DNA of 45,915 bases from CAZTHL01 sp964613585 (lineage in GTDB: Bacteria > Pseudomonadota > Alphaproteobacteria > DSM-16000 > Inquilinaceae), in the NCBI GenBank assembly GCA_964613585.1, contig CAZTHL010000024.1:1-45915 (forward strand), read 5' to 3'. A program made the translations under genes and the position numbers. Shown here one piece after another: positions 14,958 to 23,166 of the stretch. The notes beneath the pieces are model-generated. The model had not been told where the DNA came from, did not search any database, and worked only from the letters and a program-made list of their open reading frames with translations. Positions within the stretch are counted from its first letter, which is position 1. Every line of letters starts with the position of its first letter.

Positions 14958-17018
14958 ATGACCAACGAAGAGCGGGCTTCCGGCCCGCTGGTTCGCCTAG
15001 GCGGTAACGGGGACGGAGCGATGGATCAGGCGATCGAGCGTCACGCGGATGTCGGGCCGGACCACCGGCAGGCGGGCGACGTCGTGATCACCCTGCCCGA
15101 CGGCAGCACGAAGCGGTTCGACGGTCCGGTCGCCGGAGCCGACGTGGCCGCCGCCATCGGCAAGCGGCTGGCGAAGGATGCCATCGCGATCAAGGTCGAC
15201 GGGCAGCTGCGCGATCTCGCCCGGCCGATCGACCGCGATGCCCGCGTCGAGATCATCACCCGCGAGGCCGCCGAGGCCCTGGAGCTGATCCGCCATGACA
15301 CCGCCCATGTCATGGCCGAGGCGGTGCAGAGCCTGTTTCCCGAGACCCAGGTGACGATCGGCCCGCCGATCGAGGACGGCTTCTACTACGACTTCGCCCG
15401 GGCCGAGCCGTTCACACCCGATGATCTGGCGCGCATCGAAGAGAGGATGCGCGAGATCGTGCGGCGCGGCGAGCCCTTCTCCCGGGAGGTCTGGGACCGG
15501 GACGAGGCCATCCGCTTCTTCGAGGAGAAGGGGGAACGATACAAGGCGGAGATCATCCGTGATCTGCCCGCGGACGAGGACGTGTCGATCTATCGGCAGG
15601 GTGCCTGGCTCGACCTGTGCCGCGGGCCGCACATGCCGAGCACCGGTCATGTCGGCGACGCGTTCAAGCTGATGAAGGTGGCCGGCGCCTACTGGCGTGG
15701 CGACTCCCGCAACGAAATGCTGCAGCGCATCTACGGGACGGCATGGCGCGACCGCAAGGAGCTGGAGGCGTATCTCCATCAGCTCGAGGAGGCCGAGCGG
15801 CGCGACCATCGCCGGCTCGGCCGGGAGATGGACCTGTTTCATTTCCAGGACGAGGCGCCGGGCCAGCCCTTCTGGCATGACAAGGGTTGGCTCATCTATA
15901 CGACCCTGCTCGACTTCATGCGGCGCAAGATCCGCCGCCACGGCTACACCGAGGTCAACACGCCGCAGCTGCTCGACGCCGGCTTCTGGCAGGCCTCCGG
16001 TCACTGGGACAAGTACCGGGACAACATGTTCGTCTTCCAGGAGGAGGACGACACCCCGGCGGCGCTGAAGCCGATGAGCTGCCCGGGCGCCGCCCAGCTG
16101 TTCCGGCATGCCATGCGCAGCTATCGCGAGCTGCCGATCCGCATGGCGGAATTCGGCAAGGTCTTCCGGAAGGAGGGCAGCGGCGCGCGACACGGCCTGA
16201 TGCGGGTTCAGGCGTTCACCCAGGACGACGCGCACATCTTCTGCACGGATGAGCAGCTGGAGGATGAGGTGGTCGCCATGGCCGGCCTGATCGAGGAGGT
16301 GTACGCCGATCTCGGCTTCACCGACGTTCGGGTGAAGTTCGCCACCCGGCCGGACACGCGCATCGGCTCCGACGAGGACTGGGACCGCGCCGAGGCGGTT
16401 CTGCACAAGGCCTGTCAGCGCATCAGCCTCGACTGGGAGCTCAACCCGGGTGACGGCGCCTTCTACGCCCCCAAGCTCGACTTCTACCTGCGCGACGCGA
16501 TCGGCCGATCCTGGCAATGCGGCACGATTCAGGTCGACCTCAACATGCCGCATCGGCTTGGATTGGCCTATGTTGACGAGGCCGGGGAGCGGCGCACGCC
16601 GAACATGGTGCATCGCGCCATCCTGGGCTCGGTGGAGCGCTTCATGGGTGTCATGCTGGAGCACTACGCTGGCAGGTTGCCGCTTTGGCTCGCGCCGGTG
16701 CAGGCTGTGGTGGCGACGATCACGAGCGAGGCCGACGAGTACGCCCGTGCCGTCGTCGAGGCGTGCCGGGCGCGCGGGCTCCGGGTCGAGGCCGATTTGC
16801 GGAACGAGAAGATCAACTACAAGGTCCGTGAGCACAGCCTGCAGAAGGTTCCGGTGCTGCTCGTCGTCGGCCGGCGCGAGGCCGAGCAGGAGACGGTCGC
16901 TGTCCGCCGCCTGGGCGGCAAGGATCAAGAACTCCTTGCCCTGGATGCGGCGCTGTCTACACTGGCCGGAGAATCCCAATGGCCGCTGGACCGTGATGCC
17001 AGGCGGGTTGCGGCCTAG
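14958..17018 (+). CDS. thrS: Threonyl-tRNA synthetase
   Basis: Class II synthetase charging tRNA-Thr, 686 residues. In order: TGS domain starting ITLPDGSTKRF; editing domain with HDTAHVMAEA and the CRGPHMPSTG zinc-like cluster; catalytic core with zinc ligands in MSCPGAAQLF, QDDAHIF and MVHRAILGS; and the anticodon-binding domain (RVEADLRNEKINYKVREHS). The start is uncertain: the ATG at 14958 has only a poorly spaced GGAG; the ATG at 15021 (665 residues) and a GTG near 15082 directly before the TGS domain are alternatives. It is the first gene of the thrS-infC-rpmI-rplT block. Confidence 0.95.
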   Translation: MTNEERASGPLVRLGGNGDGAMDQAIERHADVGPDHRQAGDVVITLPDGSTKRFDGPVAGADVAAAIGKRLAKDAIAIKVDGQLRDLARPIDRDARVEIITREAAEALELIRHDTAHVMAEAVQSLFPETQVTIGPPIEDGFYYDFARAEPFTPDDLARIEERMREIVRRGEPFSREVWDRDEAIRFFEEKGERYKAEIIRDLPADEDVSIYRQGAWLDLCRGPHMPSTGHVGDAFKLMKVAGAYWRGDSRNEMLQRIYGTAWRDRKELEAYLHQLEEAERRDHRRLGREMDLFHFQDEAPGQPFWHDKGWLIYTTLLDFMRRKIRRHGYTEVNTPQLLDAGFWQASGHWDKYRDNMFVFQEEDDTPAALKPMSCPGAAQLFRHAMRSYRELPIRMAEFGKVFRKEGSGARHGLMRVQAFTQDDAHIFCTDEQLEDEVVAMAGLIEEVYADLGFTDVRVKFATRPDTRIGSDEDWDRAEAVLHKACQRISLDWELNPGDGAFYAPKLDFYLRDAIGRSWQCGTIQVDLNMPHRLGLAYVDEAGERRTPNMVHRAILGSVERFMGVMLEHYAGRLPLWLAPVQAVVATITSEADEYARAVVEACRARGLRVEADLRNEKINYKVREHSLQKVPVLLVVGRREAEQETVAVRRLGGKDQELLALDAALSTLAGESQWPLDRDARRVAA

Positions 17019-17058
17019 AAGCGGCCGGACAATATACCGCTGGGCTGGTTCATCAATG

Positions 17059-17074
17059 AAGGAGGCTGTTCATA
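17059..17074 (+). promoter_or_regulatory. Strong ribosome binding site positioning an AUA start for infC
   Basis: AAGGAGG (17059-17065) is followed six bases later by ATA (17072-17074), in frame with infC. The nearest standard start, a GTG at 17093, lies 27 bases from the site, too far to use it. An in-frame TGA at 17057 closes the frame upstream, leaving ATA as the only near-cognate start at proper spacing. Confidence 0.7.
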
Positions 17075-17608
17075 GCTAGACCATCGACCCCGGTGCCGCC
17101 GACCCGGGAAGGCCCTCGCGTCAATTTCGAAATCGACACGCCCACCGTCCGGCTGGTCGACGCGACGGGTGAGATGCAAGGTGTCGTCACCATCCGTGAC
17201 GCGCTTCATGCGGCCGAGGCGGCCGGCTTGGATCTGGTGGAAGTCTCGCCGAACGCGACGCCCCCTGTCGTCAAGATCCTCGACTACGGCAAATTCAAAT
17301 ACGAAAATCAAAAGAAGAAGAACGAGGCGCGCAAGCGTCAAAAGACGATTGATGTCAAGGAGATCAAGCTCCGACCGACCATCGATGATCATGATTACGA
17401 AGTTAAGATGCGCAATGCCAGCCGCTTCCTGGACGAGGGCGACAAGGTCAAGCTGACCATGAGGTTTCGCGGCCGCGAACTGGCCCACCAGGATCTGGGC
17501 ATGGATGTGCTGAATCGGGTGCGCGACCAGTTCGGCGATCGGGTGAAGGTGGAGCAGTTGCCGCGCATGGAAGGGCGGCAGATGATCATGATCCTGGCGC
17601 CGAAGTAG
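17072..17608 (+). CDS. infC: Translation initiation factor IF-3
   Basis: IF3 binds the 30S subunit and rejects non-canonical start codons and elongator tRNAs. The product (178 residues from ATA) has the N-terminal domain (GPRVNFEIDTPTVRLVD, VEVSPNATPPVVKILDYGKF), the lysine-rich linker helix (KYENQKKKNEARKRQK) and the C-terminal domain (KEIKLRPTIDDHDYEVK, ending MIMILAPK). Starting at ATA gives I/M-ARPSTPVPPTREGPRVN, which resembles N termini of alphaproteobacterial IF3; a GTG start at 17093 would give 171 residues with no ribosome site. E. coli infC uses AUU so that IF3 represses itself; the same logic likely applies. It follows thrS by 53 bases. Confidence 0.93.
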   Translation: MARPSTPVPPTREGPRVNFEIDTPTVRLVDATGEMQGVVTIRDALHAAEAAGLDLVEVSPNATPPVVKILDYGKFKYENQKKKNEARKRQKTIDVKEIKLRPTIDDHDYEVKMRNASRFLDEGDKVKLTMRFRGRELAHQDLGMDVLNRVRDQFGDRVKVEQLPRMEGRQMIMILAPK

Positions 17609-17681
17609 CGTTCGGACAGCCAAAGGGGTGATCTGCCTGCGGACACTTACCCCTGGTTTGGACGCAAGGCGCCCGGACGGG

Positions 17682-18038
17682 ATGCTCGGCGCAAGGCTAC
17701 GCTGGTGGCGAGTGCCGCTGAGCAGGACCGTCGCGTCGATTTCGTTGGCGTTCCTGCTGGCCTTCATTGCCGTCGAGGCCGGCGCCCAGGACTGCGCGTC
17801 ACAGGTCCACGCCATCCTGCGAGACCTCGGGGTCGCCTACCCCGAGTTCATTTCGTTCCATACCGTGGAGCAAAGGACGGGGAGCGACGACAGCGAGCGG
17901 GTTCGCGCGCTGAACCACTGGATCGATCACCCGGTGTGCCGGGAGGGATCGCTGGTGATCCAGACCAGCCCGCGTTGTCGGATCCGGCAGGTGTACACAC
18001 GGGGCGGCTGCTCGGTGCCGGGTCTACCGTCCTATTGA
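17682..18038 (+). CDS. Small secreted cysteine-containing protein, unknown
   Basis: About 118 residues; not recognised. A hydrophobic segment (ISLAFLLAFIAVEAGA) ending in AGAQ is a convincing signal peptide. The mature part is about 80 residues with four cysteines (QDCAS, PVCREG, PRCRI, GGCSV), likely two disulfides. ATG 17682 (GGACGGG upstream) or GTG 17712 are the possible starts. It interrupts the usual infC-rpmI adjacency. Coding status rests on the signal peptide plus paired cysteines; it could be lineage-specific. Confidence 0.6.
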   Translation: MLGARLRWWRVPLSRTVASISLAFLLAFIAVEAGAQDCASQVHAILRDLGVAYPEFISFHTVEQRTGSDDSERVRALNHWIDHPVCREGSLVIQTSPRCRIRQVYTRGGCSVPGLPSY

Positions 18039-18238
18039 TCCACGCTCCTCGAGCCCGGCGGTTGCGGTGACCGAGCTGGGCCTTTATATGCCCCTTTCTT
18101 TGTGTCGTTGTCGCTTGATCCGGGGACGACGAAGCATGGGGCCGGGATCTGTGCCAGCGTGAGAGGGACGCCGGCGAGCCTTGCAGGCACGCTCGGGACC
18201 CGGCGCAAAGTGATGAATGAAACCAAGAGGTTGGCGCA
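18039..18238 (+). promoter_or_regulatory. rpmI leader region
   Basis: A 200-bp spacer. A short GGGC/GCCC stem followed by CTTTCTTT (about 18082-18102) may weakly end the upstream gene. The remainder, including a GAGG site before the rpmI ATG, would be the leader on which L20 autoregulation acts in other bacteria; I could not identify the L20-binding fold. Confidence 0.35.
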
Positions 18239-18439
18239 ATGCCCAAGCTAAAGACCCGCAGCGCCAGCAAGGGGCGCTTTCGACTTACGGCCACGGGCAA
18301 GGTGCGCTTCAATTCGGCCTACCGTCGGCACCGGCTGATCAGCAAGGAGAAGTCGGCCAAGGAGCGCAACCAGGGCACCAAGATCCTCACCAAGCAGGAT
18401 GCACAGAAGGTGCGCCGCTACATGCGCCCGTACGGTTGA
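18239..18439 (+). CDS. rpmI: 50S ribosomal protein bL35
   Basis: A 66-residue, very basic bL35. The N terminus PKLKTRSASKGRFRLTATGK and the C terminus KVRRYMRPYG match the family across its full length. It sits 13 bases before rplT and is surely co-transcribed with it. GAGG lies at suitable spacing before the ATG. Confidence 0.97.
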   Translation: MPKLKTRSASKGRFRLTATGKVRFNSAYRRHRLISKEKSAKERNQGTKILTKQDAQKVRRYMRPYG

Positions 18440-18452
18440 GGAGACCTTAGGG

Positions 18453-18833
18453 ATGGCACGGGTGAAGCGGGGCGTGGTGAGCCATGCCCGTCACAAGAAG
18501 GTGCTCAAGCTCGCCAAGGGCTACCGCGGACGATCCAAGAACACGATCCGCGCCGCGCGGCAACGGGTCGAGAAGGCGCTGCAGTACGCGTACCGGGACC
18601 GCCGGAATCGCAAGCGCGACTTTCGATCGCTTTGGATCCAGCGCATCAATGCCGGCGTCCGCGAGCACGGTCTGACCTACTCGAAATTCATGCATGGTGT
18701 GGCGTTGGCCGGCATCGAGGTCGATCGCAAGGTGCTGGCCGAGCTGGCGGTTCGAGAGCCTGAGGCCTTCTCGGCGCTGGTCGATCAAGCCAACGCGGCG
18801 ATCGCCGAGCAGGCGTCCCAACCGACGGCGTGA
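18453..18833 (+). CDS. rplT: 50S ribosomal protein bL20
   Basis: A 126-residue bL20, an early 23S rRNA-binding assembly protein and, in E. coli, the repressor of the rpmI-rplT mRNA. The N-terminal extension (ARVKRGVVSHARHKKVLKLA), GYRGRSKNTIRAARQ and the C-terminal globular part (RKVLAELAVREPEAFSALVD) are intact. ATG 18453 follows GAGGAG. The TGA stop overlaps the GTG of the next gene. The pheS-pheT genes that often follow rplT are absent. Confidence 0.97.
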   Translation: MARVKRGVVSHARHKKVLKLAKGYRGRSKNTIRAARQRVEKALQYAYRDRRNRKRDFRSLWIQRINAGVREHGLTYSKFMHGVALAGIEVDRKVLAELAVREPEAFSALVDQANAAIAEQASQPTA

Positions 18834-19837
18834 GCTTCTCCGGCGGCATCAGGATGGGGCGCTCGATCGAGGTTCGTTCGGTGTCCTGGCCAGTCCGGGG
18901 CCGCTTCGCCATCGCACGAGGCAGCCGCACCGTGGTTGAGGCCGTGCACGTCATCCTGCGCGATGGCGAGGCGACCGGGCGTGCGGAAGCCATCCCCTAC
19001 CGTCTCTACGGCGAGACGGTCGACAGCGTGATCGCGCAAGTCTCGACCGTTGCGAAGGAGGTCGAAGACGGGATCGGTCGTCACGAGCTCGAGAGCCTTC
19101 TCCCGCCGGGGGCCGCGCGCAATGCGACGGACCTCGCCCTATGGGACCTGGAGGCAAAGCTTACCGGTGTGCCGGTATGGCGGCGCCTTGGATCGGTGCC
19201 GCCCCGGCCGGTCACCACGGCCTACACGATCAGCCTTGACGCGCCGGACGTCATGGCGGCGGCCGCAAGGGCCGAGGCGCATCGACCTTTGCTGAAGATC
19301 AAGCTGTCCGGCGACGGCGACCTCGAGCGGGTGGCGGCGGTCAAGGCCGGCGCTCCGGGATGTCGGCTGGTGGTTGACGCGAACGAGGCGTGGAGCTTCG
19401 ATCAACTGGTCGATTTCGCGCCTCGGCTGGCAGGCTGGGGGGTGTGCCTGATAGAGCAGCCTCTGCCCGCCAATGCGGATTCGGATCTTGCTCGCTTCAG
19501 CAGTCCCGTTCCGCTTTGTGCCGATGAAGCCTGCCATGACAGCGCGTCCGTCGACCGGCTCATGGGCAAGTACGATGTCGTCAACATCAAGCTCGACAAG
19601 GCCGGTGGGCTGACCGAGGCGATCAGGCTTCGCGAGACGGCACGCGCGGCCGGCTTAGGCGTTATGGTGGGGTGCATGCTTGGCAGCTCCCTGGCCATGG
19701 CACCGGCGGTACTGCTCGCCCAGGAGGCGGAGGTCGTGGACCTCGATGGTCCGCTGCTGCTGGCCCAGGATCATGATCCCGGGTTGCGGTTCGACGGATC
19801 GCGAATCGAGCCGCCGGATCCGCTGCTTTGGGGTTGA
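18830..19837 (+). CDS. Dipeptide (L-Ala-D/L-Glu-type) epimerase, enolase superfamily
   Basis: A 335-residue muconate-lactonising-subgroup enzyme that epimerises dipeptides such as L-Ala-D-Glu from murein recycling. Catalytic features are all present: KIK (K156, K158), metal ligands D183 (VVDANEAW), E209 (CLIEQPL) and D232 (CADEACHD), and the second base in NIKLDKAGG (K254/K256). The GTG at 18830 overlaps the rplT stop, implying translational coupling; ATG 18854 is the alternative. It occupies the position where pheS usually lies. Specificity within the family is not determined. Confidence 0.88.
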   Translation: MSFSGGIRMGRSIEVRSVSWPVRGRFAIARGSRTVVEAVHVILRDGEATGRAEAIPYRLYGETVDSVIAQVSTVAKEVEDGIGRHELESLLPPGAARNATDLALWDLEAKLTGVPVWRRLGSVPPRPVTTAYTISLDAPDVMAAAARAEAHRPLLKIKLSGDGDLERVAAVKAGAPGCRLVVDANEAWSFDQLVDFAPRLAGWGVCLIEQPLPANADSDLARFSSPVPLCADEACHDSASVDRLMGKYDVVNIKLDKAGGLTEAIRLRETARAAGLGVMVGCMLGSSLAMAPAVLLAQEAEVVDLDGPLLLAQDHDPGLRFDGSRIEPPDPLLWG

Positions 19838-19930
19838 CCAGGCGTCGCCTCGTGAGCGCACGGGGCATGATCGGCTGATGCTTGGCCGGAGCGTGCCGAT
19901 GGGTATTGCGGGACGTGGGGACCGACGGCG

Positions 19931-21643
19931 GTGACGGCGGATCAGGCCTTCCTGGCGCAATGCATCGATCAAGCCCTCGGCCGCGCGCCGGCGGACCTTG
20001 TCGTCAAGGGTGGACGGTTTCTCAATCTTGTCACCGGCGAGGTGGCCACGGGCGACATTGCCGTGTGCGGCGACCGGATCGTCGGCACCTATGCGAACTA
20101 CCGAGGCAGAATCGAGATCGACGGGAGCGGATTGATTGCCGTTCCGGGCTTCATCGATGCCCATGTGCACGTTGAGTCCAGCCTGGTAACCCCAGCGGAA
20201 TTCGACCGGTGTGTCCTGCCCCGCGGCACCACCACCGCTGTCTGCGATCCCCATGAGATCGCCAACGTGCTGGGCGAGGTCGGCCTGCGCTTCTTCCTCG
20301 ATAGTGCGTCCGCCACGCTCATGGACCTTCGGGTTCAGCTGAGCTCGTGCGTGCCCGCGACCGGGCTTGAGACCTCCGGAGCGCGGCTCGAGGCGGAGGA
20401 CCTCGCCCGGTATCGGGGCCATGACCGGGCCCTCGGTCTCGCCGAATTCATGAATTATCCGGGGGTTCTGACGAAGCAGGGGCCGGCGCTTGACAAGCTT
20501 GCCGCCTTTCAGGACGGGATCATCGACGGCCACGCGCCGCTGGTCGCGGGGCGGGATCTGAACGCGCTGCTCGCCTGCCGGATCCGGAACTGCCACGAGA
20601 GCACGCAGGTGGACGAGGCCCGGGAAAAGCTGCGAAAGGGGATGCAGGTCTTCATCCGGGATAGCTCCGTGTCCAAGGATGTGCGGACACTGTCCGGACT
20701 GATCAGCGCGGAAACGTCGCCCTTTCTCGGCTTCTGCACGGATGACCGGAATCCGCTCGACATCCTGGATGAGGGCCATATCGATCATCTGGTCCGGACG
20801 GCGATTGCCCAGGGCGCGCCGGTCGTGGACGTCTATCGAGCCGCCTCATGGTCGGCCGCCCGAGGCTTCGGCTTGGACGATCGCGGGCTGATCGCGCCCG
20901 GTCAGCGCGCCGATCTCGTGCTGCTGGAGGATCTGGAGAGCTGCACGGTCGCCGGCGTCGTCAAGGACGGGCGGCTGGTGTCCTCGGAACGCTTCGGCCA
21001 CCGACCGGCGGTGGCGACCGTCGGGGCCGGATCGGTGAAGCGCGCTGCCATCCGCCGCGAGGATCTGCGTGTGCCGGCCGGAGCCAGCCGCGTTCCCGTG
21101 ATCGGTCTGATTCCGGGAAAGATCATCACCGAGTTCCGTCATGCGGACCTGCCCCGGAGGCAAGGAGAGCGGCTCCCCGATCCGGACAATGATATTTTGA
21201 AGGTGTGTGTGCTCGAACGGCATGGCGTAAACGGCAATATCGGGCGCGGCTTCGTGCAGGGCTTCGGCTTCCGAAGCGGAGCGCTCGCCTCGTCGGTCGG
21301 CCATGACAGCCACAACATCTGTGTGGTCGGCAGCGATGACGATGATATGGCGCTTGCCGTCAACCGCCTGATCGCGCTCGATGGCGGGCTGGTCGCCGCG
21401 CGCGACGGAACGGTGCTGGCCGAACTGGCGCTGCCGATTGCCGGGCTCATGAGCCGGGAGCCGTTCGAGACGGTGCGCGACGCGCTCGGCAGGCTGCGCG
21501 ATGCGACCCGCGCCCTCGGATGCCGGGTTGACGAGCCGTTCCTGCACTTGGCGTTCCTGCCGTTGCCGGTCATTCCGCATCTGAAGATCACGGACAAGGG
21601 CATGGTCGATGTGGATCGGTTCGTCCTGCTCGGCGAACCGTGA
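19931..21643 (+). CDS. ade: Adenine deaminase
   Basis: A 570-residue amidohydrolase converting adenine to hypoxanthine in purine salvage. The first metal motif is GFIDAHVHVESS (H78, H80), followed by CDPHEIANVLG, DGHAPLVAGRDLN and CHESTQVDEA (the usual residue before HE is Asp; here it is Cys). The C-terminal adenine-deaminase domain has SVGHDSHNICVVGSDD. The start is a GTG at 19931 with GGGGA upstream. It lies 93 bases after the epimerase on the same strand and may share its transcript. Confidence 0.92.
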   Translation: MTADQAFLAQCIDQALGRAPADLVVKGGRFLNLVTGEVATGDIAVCGDRIVGTYANYRGRIEIDGSGLIAVPGFIDAHVHVESSLVTPAEFDRCVLPRGTTTAVCDPHEIANVLGEVGLRFFLDSASATLMDLRVQLSSCVPATGLETSGARLEAEDLARYRGHDRALGLAEFMNYPGVLTKQGPALDKLAAFQDGIIDGHAPLVAGRDLNALLACRIRNCHESTQVDEAREKLRKGMQVFIRDSSVSKDVRTLSGLISAETSPFLGFCTDDRNPLDILDEGHIDHLVRTAIAQGAPVVDVYRAASWSAARGFGLDDRGLIAPGQRADLVLLEDLESCTVAGVVKDGRLVSSERFGHRPAVATVGAGSVKRAAIRREDLRVPAGASRVPVIGLIPGKIITEFRHADLPRRQGERLPDPDNDILKVCVLERHGVNGNIGRGFVQGFGFRSGALASSVGHDSHNICVVGSDDDDMALAVNRLIALDGGLVAARDGTVLAELALPIAGLMSREPFETVRDALGRLRDATRALGCRVDEPFLHLAFLPLPVIPHLKITDKGMVDVDRFVLLGEP

Positions 21644-21744
21644 TCAGCGTTCCCGATCGGTGTCGCCGGCACCCTGGTGGGCGGTCGTCCGCGGCCGCGA
21701 CCGAGCCTGGCCAACGCGGCTGTATCCGCCGGCGGGCGTCGGCA

Positions 21745-22725
21745 TCAGCTGGAATGATAGTCGCGGTACCAGGCGACAAAGCGGGGAATGCCGACCTCGA
21801 CCGGGGTGATCGGCTCATAGCCGAGATCCCTGCGGCTGTCCTCGATGTCGGCGAATGTCTCCGGCACGTCGCCCGGCTGGATCGGCTCCAGGCGCATGTC
21901 GGCCTTGAGGCCGAGCGCCGTCTCGATGATCTCGATGAAGCTTTTCAGCTCCACGGGATGATGGTTGCCCAGATTGTAGAGACGATGAGGGGCGCCGCCG
22001 TCATGGCGCTCGACCGGACGGTCGAGCGCAGCCAGGACGCCGGCGACGATGTCATCGATATAGGTGAAATCCCGACGCATGCGGCCGAAGTTGAACACCC
22101 GGATCGGCCGGCCGGCGGTGATGGCGTCGGCGAAGAGGTAGGCGGCCATGTCCGGGCGTCCCCAAGGACCATAGACGGTGAAGAAGCGAAGGCCTGTGCA
22201 CGGCATGCGATACAGATGGGCGTACACCTCCGTGAGCAGCTCCGCGGAGCGCTTGCTTGCCGCATACACGGACACGGGATGGTCGACCGGATCCTCGATG
22301 GCGAACGGGATCTTCGTGTTGCCGCCATAGACCGATGACGAGCTTGCATAGACGAAGTTCTCGAGCCTCGGCAGGGTCCGAGCCGCCTCGAGCAGCACGA
22401 CCTGGCCCAGCACGTTCGCCTCGATATAGGTGTAGGGGTTTTCCAGGGAGTATCGGACGCCGGCCTGGGCGGCCAGGTGGAGGACCCTTGTGATGTCGGA
22501 CCGTTCCTTCAGGAGGGTGTCAATGCTGCCCCGGTCCGACACATCGAGCCGCCGGAAGGCGAAGCCGGAAGCGGGCTCCAGCTGCGCCAGTCGGGCTCGC
22601 TTCAAGCTCACGTCATAATAGTCGTTCATGTTGTCGATACCGATGACCTCGTCACCGCGCGCCAGCAGAGCGCGGGTGCAATGGAATCCGATGAAGCCGG
22701 CGGCCCCGGTCACGAGAACGGTCAT
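21745..22725 (-). CDS. NAD-dependent epimerase, UDP-glucuronate 4-epimerase-like
   Basis: A 326-residue extended short-chain dehydrogenase acting on a nucleotide sugar. The NAD motif is GAAGFIG (7-13); the catalytic set is S129/S130 (YASSSSVYGG) and Y154-x3-K158 (YAASK). FTVYGPWGRPDMA and IRVFNFGRMRRDFTYIDDI are typical of the UDP-glucuronate 4-epimerase clade (LspL/Cap1J), which makes UDP-galacturonate for surface polysaccharide. It is convergent with ade. It is divergent from the membrane dehydratase gene, with which it probably shares a polysaccharide pathway. Confidence 0.88.
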   Translation of the reverse strand: MTVLVTGAAGFIGFHCTRALLARGDEVIGIDNMNDYYDVSLKRARLAQLEPASGFAFRRLDVSDRGSIDTLLKERSDITRVLHLAAQAGVRYSLENPYTYIEANVLGQVVLLEAARTLPRLENFVYASSSSVYGGNTKIPFAIEDPVDHPVSVYAASKRSAELLTEVYAHLYRMPCTGLRFFTVYGPWGRPDMAAYLFADAITAGRPIRVFNFGRMRRDFTYIDDIVAGVLAALDRPVERHDGGAPHRLYNLGNHHPVELKSFIEIIETALGLKADMRLEPIQPGDVPETFADIEDSRRDLGYEPITPVEVGIPRFVAWYRDYHSS

Positions 22726-23166
22726 GGCGTTGCGGGTCTCCGCGCCGAATGGCGGTATGGGTGAGCGGCGGAAAGGGCGGATCCGGCGTCATGAACGCCG
22801 AGAATCCTTGCTCGCTGGTGAACGACCCCGCCGCCGACGCCTGCGAGGCCGTGGATCGGGCATCGCCCCGGTCTGAGGCTCGGATCCTAAAGCGTTTCCG
22901 CGTGACGCGGAATCGGCACCGGCCCGCTCGCCAGGGCCGACGCCACCCCACGCATGCTGTCATTGGGTGGCCGGGCGGACGGGCGTTGACGCTTGAGCCG
23001 GAAACCTTCTAGCCGCTGGAGCGACCCGCTCTCCATCACCAATCATCCTGACCCCGCGTGGCCCTTGAAGGCTGACCCGGCGCCGGGACCCGGCGCGCGG
23101 CGCCACGCTACCGATGACAATCGATTGCCCGGCAGGCTACAAGGGGTGGGGTGTGGAGGGGCATCA
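22726..23166. other. 441-bp divergent spacer
   Basis: Between the two divergent nucleotide-sugar genes. Contains palindromic element copy 4 (22887-23012) and a GC-rich leader with a good GGAGGGG site before the GTG at 23167. No gene or clear promoter motif is visible. Confidence 0.6.
22887..23012. repeat. Palindromic dispersed element, copy 4 (full length)
   Basis: The left end CTAAAGCGTTTCCGCGTGAC and the right end, which inverted reads CTAGAAGGTTTCCGGCTCAA, are imperfect terminal inverted repeats of a 126-bp unit. The centre (GCATGCTGTCATTGGGTGGCC) is the inverse of the centres of copies 1 and 2, so this copy is inserted in the opposite orientation or the unit is symmetrical. Confidence 0.82.

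Noticed and set aside
14997..16979. Long antisense frame opposite thrS
   Set aside because: Shadow of a highly conserved synthetase gene; no ribosome site or family resemblance.
21644..21744. Possible sixth palindromic element (AGCGTTCCCGATCGGTGTCGCC...)
   Set aside because: Only the first dozen or so bases resemble the left arm and no right arm is found.
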